DNA from: Methanobacteriota archaeon
Lineage (GTDB): Archaea > Methanobacteriota > Methanobacteria > Methanobacteriales > Methanobacteriaceae
Direction: 5' to 3'
Length of the DNA stretch: 64,000 nucleotides
NCBI GenBank assembly: GCA_023411115.1
Contig: JAEYPF010000019.1
Coordinates: 62,001-126,000 of the forward strand
Shown: one piece after another, positions 57,801 through 64,000 of the stretch
Position numbering within the stretch: the first letter of the stretch is position 1
Layout: the number at the start of each line of letters is the position of its first letter
Notes under the pieces: generated by a model
Database searches by the model: none
What the model saw: the letters and a program-made list of their open reading frames with translations, nothing else
Told to the model about the DNA's origin: nothing
Program-made: the position numbers and the translations under genes

Positions 57801-59143
57801 ACATAAAAGATAGGGAACGCATGCTGAGCAAACTAAATAAAAATGGAAAATTGGTTGATTATGAAGTTGAGGCAGTGCGAAATAATACTTCATTTTGGGC
57901 TTCTATTAATGCTCAGTTTTATTATGATGATCAGGGTCAAATTGAGGGCATTGAAGGATTCTCTCGTGACATCACTGAACGTAAGCAGGTAGAAAAAGTA
58001 TTGCAAACTACTTTAAAACGTTTTTATACTATTCTTTCCAACATGCATGCAGGTATCTTGTTGGTAACACAAGAAGGATTAATTGAATACGCGAATCCTG
58101 CATTTTGCGAATATTTTAATCTTAAGGGACAACCCGAAGATTTGATGGGACTAACAGCGCCTGAAATGATGAAAAAAATTAAGAAGACTTATCTTCATTC
58201 TGATGAAGCCTTCAGCCGTATAAGTGAAATTGTTAGCCGTTTGCAACCAGTATTGGGTGAGGAAGTCCCTATGAAAAATGGACGAACATGTCTTCGAGAC
58301 TTTGTCCCTCTATTTATTGATGAAGAACCTTATGGTAGGTTATGGGTTCATTATGATATTACTGGGCGTAAAAAAGCTGAAGAAAAACTAATGCAGGCAC
58401 ATGATCATCTTGAAGAGCAGGTAGAAGAGCGAACTATTGAACTTCAAAACACAATAAAAGAACTAGAACGTTCCAATCAAGAGCTTCAACAATTTGCTTA
58501 TGTGTCTTCACATGACCTGCAGGAACCTTTAAGAATGGTTATAAGTTATTTACAGCTTTTAGAAAGGAGATATCGGGGTGAACTTGATGATAAAGCTGAT
58601 AAATATATAGATTTTGCTGTAGACGGCGCCCTTCGTATGCAGAATTTGATAGAAGATCTTTTAGCATTTTCTCGAGTAACTACTCATGCTAAGAAATTTG
58701 AATCAGTTGATTCTGAAACGGTTTTAAATGGAGTATTGTCTAATTTAGATGTATTAATAAAAGAAAATGGGGCCGTTATAACTCATGATCCATTACCTAC
58801 TGTAATGGCTGATTCTACTCAATTATCCCAAGTATTCCAGAACTTAATCAGTAATGCAATAAAGTTCCGTGGCGAAGAAACCCCCGAAATATGGATTTCT
58901 GCCAAAAAAGAAGAAGACCGATGGGTATTTTCTGTTGCTGATAATGGGATTGGAATTGATCCCAAACATTCAGAAAGAATATTCAAAGTTTTCCAGAGAC
59001 TACATAAAAGAAGAGAATACTCAGGTACAGGAATTGGGTTAGCTGTCGTAAAGAGAATTATTGAACGTCATGGTGGAGAAATATGGGTTGAATCAGAGTT
59101 AGGGAAAGGCTCCACTTTTTACTTTACAATACCTATAATTTAA
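54827..59143 (+). CDS. Large cytoplasmic multi-PAS/GAF sensor histidine kinase
   Basis: A 1438-residue kinase without membrane segments. The domains in order: PAS (about 7-110), EELQ heptad coiled coil (135-168), PAS (185-295), PAS (305-425), PAS (432-550), GAF (552-735, Cys-rich, CMCGNVICGR), second EELQ coiled coil (748-811), PAS (815-940), PAS (941-1060), PAS (1065-1185), HisKA with His1229 in VSSHDLQEPLR, and HATPase (1325-1438). The start is GTG with GGGAAG upstream. No receiver or output gene is adjacent. The EELQ heptads are typical of CheB-CheR-PAS fusions. Confidence 0.9.
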   Translation: MDKSSNKYKDMFDKSPVGTLFYDTKGKLIDANHSALKIMGIPKLEYAKWSNLFDNPDVAPKKEKLIKEGMIQFQSKIDFENIRKIGAYSQTRYGIAYLDYVIFVIDSGYLVQIQDITPFKMDEDQKQRALEESQSLLEELNVSNEELQATTEELQVANEELQEQGSKLLQANLTLKESEEKFSKAWHSNSAAMTITRLSDGMIVDANESFERLFGYTHDETLGHSTNELGIWLTTQERDSEVEQLLKFGKLPMHEVTFGTKYGAHINTMFSVELINIGGQSYILSTLMDITERKKAEEQIELERKRLETILETSPAGVIIIEAGNGKISYINRRAKQLYGIDISDFDLATAISKVKSRMSNGSEYSMSEGPSGRALKGEIVRNEEMIIEQPDGTVIPILGSAAPINNSNGEIVAAVAIFEDISERKNSELEIQRLADVLESSNDAIITKSLDGVIINWNDAAEEIYGYSAREIMGKSISILEPDNCKGETTQLIERIKNGEKIHNYDTLRIKNDDTVINVSVTLSPVFDMSGELVAVSTIARDITERKKSEKEREITVEFLRIVNESMGIHDLIHSVTTFFQQQSGCEAVGIRLKEGDDYPYYEARGFPKKFILLENELCARDNDGEIILDSEHDPIIECMCGNVICGRFDPSQPFFTADGSFWTNCTTELLASTGEEDRQSRTRNRCNGEGYESVALIPLQVGKQQLGLLQLNDRKKGLLSHETISLWERLAGYLSVAIAKYKSEEDLKVSNEELLATSEELQAVNEELQAAAEELQVSNEELHVTTEELQVANKELNLQKNELLEANKALHESEERYHNLFKDNHAVMLLIEPRTGKIVDSNPAADSYYGYSRKELLQMNINDINILDEENVSSQMKKAESREERHFVFKHRLANGEIRDVSVYSGPINFGNKQLLYSIVNDITKQKEAEMALKESEKKYRSIIENTQDGFYRLDNEGKIIMASPSLAEIYGFDSPEEMIGLTSVPLYKNIKDRERMLSKLNKNGKLVDYEVEAVRNNTSFWASINAQFYYDDQGQIEGIEGFSRDITERKQVEKVLQTTLKRFYTILSNMHAGILLVTQEGLIEYANPAFCEYFNLKGQPEDLMGLTAPEMMKKIKKTYLHSDEAFSRISEIVSRLQPVLGEEVPMKNGRTCLRDFVPLFIDEEPYGRLWVHYDITGRKKAEEKLMQAHDHLEEQVEERTIELQNTIKELERSNQELQQFAYVSSHDLQEPLRMVISYLQLLERRYRGELDDKADKYIDFAVDGALRMQNLIEDLLAFSRVTTHAKKFESVDSETVLNGVLSNLDVLIKENGAVITHDPLPTVMADSTQLSQVFQNLISNAIKFRGEETPEIWISAKKEEDRWVFSVADNGIGIDPKHSERIFKVFQRLHKRREYSGTGIGLAVVKRIIERHGGEIWVESELGKGSTFYFTIPII

Positions 59144-59438
59144 AAGAATAACTTAATATTGAATTTAATTTATTTTTAGTCCTATATACATTATTAAAAT
59201 AAAATTTAATGATTATCTTGAAGGATAAATGCAATTAAAGTTTCTTCATCTCCTTTTCAGTTTATTCATACCCTCTTTTACCTTTCATATTTGGCTAATT
59301 ATACATTTTCTAAATATTTTCAATTTCTTTAAAGATATGATAATTAGAAACCATAAAAAATCTGGTTATTCAAATCCATCTTAAAAATTAGAATTAATAT
59401 GTTATTTATGAGAAACAATAAAAATTTAATCAGATACC

Positions 59439-59696
59439 ATGTTAGAAGAAATAAAAGCAGGTGATTGTGTACAGATACCAGATGGAAGAATAGGAAGATT
59501 TAGGGATAAAAACGGTGATAGATATCGGGTACGGGTGAGAAGGATAACAAGTAAGTCTAATCAATTCCTCCTGTTTAATCGAGAAGAACTTACGAAAGTA
59601 GTATGCCCAAAAGGCTGGATGAGTCCACAAGGATATAATAGTTATCTAAAAACTACGCTTGAAAAAATGAAGATAAGAAAGAACAAAAAAAGTTAA
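59439..59696 (+). CDS. Small basic hypothetical protein
   Basis: An 85-residue basic protein beginning MLEEIKAGDCVQIPDGRIGRFRDKNGDRYRVRVRR, which reads as a small beta-barrel (SH3-like or KOW-like) with nucleic-acid-binding character, followed by a Lys-rich tail. It has two Cys. No family is recognised and no RBS is visible. Coding composition supports it. It stands alone downstream of the kinase. Confidence 0.6.
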   Translation: MLEEIKAGDCVQIPDGRIGRFRDKNGDRYRVRVRRITSKSNQFLLFNREELTKVVCPKGWMSPQGYNSYLKTTLEKMKIRKNKKS

Positions 59697-60048
59697 TGCC
59701 TAAATAATATTGCCAATAAAAAATAATTCCCCTACAACTATAATGAACTATATTTGTTCATTAGTAGCAAAGATGAGCGCCCTTTTAAAGAATCCCTTAG
59801 CTGGATCTAGAATTTGGTCTCTTAGAATATGTCTTAGTTGATGCCTAGTATTTAGAAAAATTAGAGGTGTGATCCTTAAAAGAGCTTCTGAGGTGTATTA
59901 CAGTCTTCAAGAAAAGCTTAGTGGTTTTACTTGGTGCAATTAAGTGAATTCAATGAAATGTACCAATCAAATTTATTAACTATAAATTGGCTTTAATTTG
60001 ATTTTAAACTATTAATTATTTTATTAGTTTAAAAATTAAAGTAGATAG
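59697..60048. other. Intergenic region with possible gene remnant
   Basis: A 352-base gap. About 59770-59940 is less AT-rich than the spacers around it and shows short broken coding-like frames (for example RASEVYYSLQEKLSG), with stops in every frame. It may be a degraded gene; no IS or transposase motif is recognisable. Confidence 0.25.
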
Positions 60049-60249
60049 TCAGTATGGTGTAGTATTAGCAGGTTTATTTTGGTTGCTACTGGTGTTATTC
60101 ATCATAGTAGGATGAGTAGTATTAGTCATATTAGTTTTGTTCATTGTTTGGTTATGCATACTTGTATTATTTTGGTATGTTGCACATCCAGAAGTAAAAA
60201 CAACTCCCAAAACAAGCATTACAGCTAATATTAAGATAATTTTTCTCAT
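60049..60249 (-). CDS. Small lipoprotein, Asn/Thr/Met-rich
   Basis: A 66-residue protein with a signal sequence and lipobox FTSGC (Cys22). The mature part is low-complexity, Asn/Thr/Met-rich, with several N-glycosylation sites and no fold. AGGAGG precedes the ATG. It is probably a surface-exposed anchored peptide. Methionine and histidine could bind a metal ion such as copper, but this is speculative. Confidence 0.7.
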   Translation of the reverse strand: MRKIILILAVMLVLGVVFTSGCATYQNNTSMHNQTMNKTNMTNTTHPTMMNNTSSNQNKPANTTPY

Positions 60250-60819
60250 TTTTTGATCCTCCTAATTGGGTGTTATATATTTATGAGTAGTATTATTAAT
60301 AATATTTTTATTACTTTACGAACAAAAACTTCATCTAACATGTGTGTAAAAATTCGTTTAGTGTAGGTATGGTGTGATTTAGAGAAGGCATAGGAATTTA
60401 TAGGGTTTTCCTCACCATTTTTTTAAAACTAACTTGAAAAATTAATTTAGTAGGAATATTGTGGCCTAAAAGGTTTATACTAAATAATAAATTAAACCGA
60501 ATACAATGGTGGCAAATTATTATGGTTAAATTAGTGATAGTTTTTTACTTATTTATAATTTCATTTTTGTAAATTTAATATAATTTAACGGCTATCTAGT
60601 CATTTTAAATTTAATGTCTCTTTGTCTGGTGAAATGTGTGTGAATATAGATTTATAAAATTGATACATTCAAAAATATGAAATTATATATAAATAATGTG
60701 TTAAAAAGTGTTTATAGCTAAAAATAATAATTAGAAATTAAATAAAGTTGTCATACTTATCTATAAATTAATATATCAAAATATGGGCAAAAAGAACACA
60801 TTCTGAAGGTATGTTTCAC
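60250..60819. other. Long AT-rich intergenic region
   Basis: About 570 bases between the small lipoprotein and the amidohydrolase. No ORF with coding character, no RNA gene and no repeat is visible. It holds divergent promoters, with no clear TATA choice. Confidence 0.5.
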
Positions 60820-61977
60820 ATGATCACAATTGAAAATGGAACTATCATTTACGGCGAGGACATGCAGGCCTTAAAAGCCAATATAGTAATCGAAGATGAT
60901 AAAATCATCGAGATTACCAAAAATAAGGTCAATAAAGGTAAAAAAATCGATGCAAGGGGATGTATCGTAGCCCCTGCGTTTGTAAATTCTCATGTCCATA
61001 TGGGCGATTCAATAGCTCGTGATGTAGGGGATGGAAAAAGTATAGCTGAGATTGTAAAGCCGCCAGATGGTTTAAAGCACAAAATATTAAGAGAATCAGC
61101 TCCTTTAGATATTATAAATTCCATGAAACAGTCAATGAAAGACATGCTTGAAAGCGGTACCACTACATTTGTCGATTTTAGAGAAGGAAGTTTTGAAGGG
61201 ATAAATTTACTTGAAGAAGCTTCAAAAGATGTTCCTATTAAAAAAATAGTGCTTGGTAGAGATGATTCTTTTTTTGATCCTGATGCAAAAAGGGGAGAAA
61301 TTAAAAGCACAGCTAAAAAGCTCCTTAAATCATGCGATGGTATAGGTTTAAGTGGATTTGGTGAAATAAGGGATGAAGTAGCTCAATTGATCACAAAAAT
61401 CTGCCAAAAACATGGGAAAATCTCTGCCATACATGTTGCAGAATACCAAGAACTTCAGAATGAATCTATAGAATCAACCAGCAAAAGTGAAGTTGAAAGG
61501 GCAGTTGAATTGGATTTTGATATTTTAGTTCATCTTACAGCTCCTGTAAAGAATGACTTAAAATTGCTTGAGGATAAAAAGTGCTCTGTGGTCTGCTGTC
61601 CTCGATCAAACGGCGCTCTTTCTGTTGGAATCCCTCCAGTAAATGACATACTTAAACATAAAATAAATGTACTTCTTGGAACAGATAATATAATGTTTAA
61701 TTCCCCCAATATGTTGAGGGAAATGGAATATGCCTTGAAAGTCACCCGTGGCTATTACAGAGAGTACTTTTCTCCCACTGAAATATTTAAAATGGCAACT
61801 ATAAACGCTGCAAACGCTTTTAATTCTAATACAGGATGTATAGAAGAGGGTAGAATCGCAGATATTATCATTGCAAAGGAACTTTCAAATAATTCTTTAT
61901 TATCTCTTATTAATAGAACAGAACCAAATAACATAACTGGTTTAATTACAGAAGGCAGTATTGTGTACATTAGGTAA
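60820..61977 (+). CDS. Amidohydrolase family protein (cytosine deaminase/guanine deaminase-like)
   Basis: A 385-residue metal-dependent hydrolase. NSHVHMGDS (His58 and His60) holds the first metal ligands, AIHVAEYQE and LVHLTAP further His, and LLGTDNIMF the catalytic Asp. It resembles the deaminase/chlorohydrolase branch that hydrolyses purine, pyrimidine or related ring substrates. I chose the ATG at 60820, nine bases after GAAGGT; an ATG at 60811 is in frame. It precedes the UspA genes on the same strand. Confidence 0.88.
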   Translation: MITIENGTIIYGEDMQALKANIVIEDDKIIEITKNKVNKGKKIDARGCIVAPAFVNSHVHMGDSIARDVGDGKSIAEIVKPPDGLKHKILRESAPLDIINSMKQSMKDMLESGTTTFVDFREGSFEGINLLEEASKDVPIKKIVLGRDDSFFDPDAKRGEIKSTAKKLLKSCDGIGLSGFGEIRDEVAQLITKICQKHGKISAIHVAEYQELQNESIESTSKSEVERAVELDFDILVHLTAPVKNDLKLLEDKKCSVVCCPRSNGALSVGIPPVNDILKHKINVLLGTDNIMFNSPNMLREMEYALKVTRGYYREYFSPTEIFKMATINAANAFNSNTGCIEEGRIADIIIAKELSNNSLLSLINRTEPNNITGLITEGSIVYIR

Positions 61978-62018
61978 TTTAAGATATTTTTAAATGATAG
62001 TATTTGAGAGGTGAACTC

Positions 62019-62465
62019 ATGTATGAAAAAATTTTATTGCCCACAGACGGTTCTGAAAATGCCAAACGAGCTGCAGAACATGCCATTCAAATTGGAAGTA
62101 AAAGCGGTGCTGAAATTATAGTTTTAAATGTATTTGAAGCACCAAGGCTTGCAGGCATCAGATCAGCTGATAAGACAGAATTGATGAATAGATTAGAACA
62201 GGAGGGACAGAAAGCCTTCGATGATATTTCAAACATATGGATGGGAATTAAAAATGGCGGAAAGTGCCAGAAAGATGTTAAATTAAATTTAATGTTTAAA
62301 GAAGGTTCTCCATCAGATATTATACTTAAAACTATAGATGAAGAAGATATTGACCTTGTTGTCATGGGTACTTCGGGAAAACATGGTATTAATCGATTTT
62401 TAGTGGGGAGTGTGGCTGAAAATACCATGAGATCAGCGCCATGTCCTGTTTTAGTGGTGCGTTAA
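62019..62465 (+). CDS. Universal stress protein UspA, first of a tandem pair
   Basis: A 148-residue UspA-fold protein: MYEKILLPTDGSENAKRA, then the ATP loop MGTSGKHG with GSVAENTMRSAPCPVLVV. Such proteins bind ATP and act in stress signalling. AGAGGTGA precedes the ATG. It is closely related to the next gene, with near-identical DNA over the first 30 bases. Confidence 0.92.
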   Translation: MYEKILLPTDGSENAKRAAEHAIQIGSKSGAEIIVLNVFEAPRLAGIRSADKTELMNRLEQEGQKAFDDISNIWMGIKNGGKCQKDVKLNLMFKEGSPSDIILKTIDEEDIDLVVMGTSGKHGINRFLVGSVAENTMRSAPCPVLVVR

Positions 62466-62577
62466 TATTCAGCCAGTTTATACATAAGCAAAAATTAATC
62501 CAATTTATATAATATTTGAATCCATAACAATTAAAATATATATTAATGAGTGATATATTATTCTAAGAGGTGAATTC

Positions 62578-63027
62578 ATGTATAAAAAAATTTTATTGCC
62601 CACAGACGGTTCTGAGTATGCAAATAAAGCTGCAAAGCAAGCAATTTGGATTGCAAGCGTAAGCGGTGCAGAACTTATAGCTTTGAACGTAATTGAAACA
62701 TCATCACTGGTTGGATTGCCAGCAGAAGATCTTATAGTGCGAATTAAAGAAATGCTAAAAGAAGAAGGGCGTAAATCACTGGAAAAGATTGCTGACATAT
62801 TAAAAGAAAGTAAAATTGAAGGTGAATGCCAAAAAGAGGTTAAATTGACCATGAGTACTGGAGAAGGTTCTCCTTCAGATGTCATAATCAAAACAGTGAA
62901 AGAAGAAGATGTCGATCTTATTGTAATGGGTACTTCAGGAAAACATGGATTGGACCGATTTTTACTTGGAAGTGTGACTGAAAATGTGGTAAGATCAGCA
63001 CCATGTCCGGTTTTAGTTGTTCATTAA
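62578..63027 (+). CDS. Universal stress protein UspA, second of a tandem pair
   Basis: A 149-residue paralogue: MYKKILLPTDGSEYANKAAK and MGTSGKHGLDRFLLGSVTEN. The ATP-binding loop Gly residues are kept. GAGGTGA precedes the ATG. The bases around the start codon of both genes match closely, so duplication probably was recent. It leads into the CBS protein. Confidence 0.92.
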   Translation: MYKKILLPTDGSEYANKAAKQAIWIASVSGAELIALNVIETSSLVGLPAEDLIVRIKEMLKEEGRKSLEKIADILKESKIEGECQKEVKLTMSTGEGSPSDVIIKTVKEEDVDLIVMGTSGKHGLDRFLLGSVTENVVRSAPCPVLVVH

Positions 63028-63082
63028 ATATTAAAATTCTATTTTATAGTTATTTTTAATTTACATATTAGTTGGTGTAACG

Positions 63083-63919
63083 ATGATTATAAAAGAGGTA
63101 ATGTCAGAGGATATACACTATATACAGGTTCCAGGAAACCGTTTAAATGCCTTGGAGCTAATGAGAGAAAAGAATGTATCAGGGCTGCCTGTTGTAAAAT
63201 CTGGAACAAAGAAGCTTGTTGGAATAGTTACAAGATCAGATCTTGTAAATAACCCTGATGAAGAACAAATAGCTCTTTTAATGACTAGAAATCTGGTAAC
63301 AACTACTCCAGATGATGACATTAAAGATGCTGCAGAAAAAATGATAGATAACAATATAAGAAGGGTTCCAGTTGTTCAAGATGGGGAATTAGTTGGTCTG
63401 GTAACTGCATTTGATCTAATTGAAAATGCATTATGGAAGCTGGATCTTAAAGAACCCATTGAAGATTATATGCTTAAAAACATCCCTACAACATGGGAAA
63501 GAACTCCTTTAAATGTAGCTTTTGAAATAATGAGATATTCTGGTTTCAAAGTGCTACTTGCCCTAAATAAAGATGGTAAATTGTCTGGAATACTCACTGA
63601 AACTGATTTTATAAACGAAAGTGAAGTTGTTTCTGAGCGAACAGTCCACAATACATCTGTAGGTACCGAAGGGGATAAATGGTCATGGGATAGTACAAAC
63701 GTCCTGTATGTCATAACAAATCATCTTAAATTTTCTGATAAGGATGTTAAAGACGTTGCAGCAACTGATGTAATAACAGCCACCACAAGAACTTCAGTAA
63801 CAGAATGTGCCAATAAAATGAGGCATCATAATATTGAGCAGATACCAGTTATAGATGTTGATGGGGAGTTAACGGGGCTTGTAAGAGCTACAGATCTAAT
63901 AAAAGCAATTAAGGATTAA
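63083..63919 (+). CDS. Four-CBS-domain protein
   Basis: A 278-residue protein of two CBS pairs: VKEVMSEDIHYIQV, LLMTRNLVTTTPDD, IEDYMLKNIPTTWE and VKDVAATDVITATTRTS. CBS pairs bind adenosine nucleotides and sense energy charge. There is no DNA-binding or catalytic domain. GGTGTAA precedes the ATG. A short gap from the UspA gene suggests linked stress and energy-sensing functions. Confidence 0.92.
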   Translation: MIIKEVMSEDIHYIQVPGNRLNALELMREKNVSGLPVVKSGTKKLVGIVTRSDLVNNPDEEQIALLMTRNLVTTTPDDDIKDAAEKMIDNNIRRVPVVQDGELVGLVTAFDLIENALWKLDLKEPIEDYMLKNIPTTWERTPLNVAFEIMRYSGFKVLLALNKDGKLSGILTETDFINESEVVSERTVHNTSVGTEGDKWSWDSTNVLYVITNHLKFSDKDVKDVAATDVITATTRTSVTECANKMRHHNIEQIPVIDVDGELTGLVRATDLIKAIKD

Positions 63920-63920
63920 G

Positions 63921-64000
63921 ATGTCAGAAGCATTACTTACTCTCAAACTGGCCTCACAGAAAGGAAATATAAGAGTTGTTTCCAAGCTCGATGGTGAAGT
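63921..64000 (+). CDS. Start of an unidentified gene (partial)
   Basis: Begins one base after the stop of the CBS gene with ATG (MSEALLTLKLASQKGNIRVV) and continues past the window. The frame has coding character. About 26 residues are too few to name a family. Immediate spacing suggests translational coupling with the CBS protein. Confidence 0.6.
   Translation, partial: MSEALLTLKLASQKGNIRVVSKLDGE

Noticed and set aside
59770..59940. Transposase or IS remnant
   Set aside because: No DDE, HUH or Tyr-transposase motif, no terminal inverted repeats and no target duplication could be recognised.

Overview
The window reads as chromosome of a mesophilic, AT-rich methanogenic archaeon of the Methanobacteriales, most likely Methanobacterium. 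The support is archaeal topoisomerase VI A/B, aIF1A, a RIO1 kinase and KH protein in one block, type II GAPDH overlapping 6-phospho-3-hexuloisomerase, a CobK/CbiJ reductase, UPF0146, lipoprotein and PKD surface proteins, TATA-box promoters and GGAGG/GGTGA ribosome binding sites. The genus is an inference from gene content, not from a database search.

Layout. 1-1.5 kb: the start of a CheB-type methylesterase gene preceded by an array of hairpins, then two paralogous coiled-coil proteins. 1.6-20.4 kb: a sulfur island. It holds a substrate-binding protein, a MoaD/ThiS-like carrier, cysK, cysE, a Cys-rich HTH regulator, cysS, tRNA-Cys, O-acetylhomoserine sulfhydrylase, metX, the cysteine desulfurase and IscU scaffold, a MOSC protein, thi4, thiI and a cystathionine gamma-synthase family gene. 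20.4-30.1 kb: membrane, AAA, TIM-barrel and radical SAM proteins, then a run of genes that looks like envelope glycan assembly (DUF362, flippase-like, PHP, GT-C, UbiA/DPPR synthase-like). 30.4-51.1 kb: housekeeping genes (gap-hxlB, moaA, top6AB, KH, rio1, aIF1A, moeA, flavodoxin, cobK, P-type ATPase, UPF0146, rimI, carAB). 51.4-64 kb: two tandem secreted caspase-like proteases, a large multi-PAS histidine kinase, small proteins, an amidohydrolase, two tandem UspA genes and a four-CBS protein.

The main discovery is a palindromic 14-bp motif, consensus ATAACNATNGTTAT, found about 14 times. All clear copies lie in the first 20.4 kb, at or near the promoters of sulfur genes: the substrate-binding protein, the MoaD-like/PPOX pair, cysK, the Cys-rich HTH regulator itself, tRNA-Cys/cysS, the O-acetylhomoserine sulfhydrylase-metX operon, thi4 and the cystathionine gamma-synthase gene. 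It lies on or just downstream of the TATA box, and in three promoters two copies abut exactly. This looks like a sulfur or cysteine regulon controlled by the HTH regulator at 8.3 kb, which would also repress itself. It would include the tRNA-Cys gene.

Other notable signals are modular arrays of short hairpins with diverged stems but shared linkers, in at least five intergenic regions; a substrate-binding gene whose only full-length start is ATT behind a good ribosome binding site; a Thi4 with Cys at the sulfur-donor position; and a metX fused to CBS domains.
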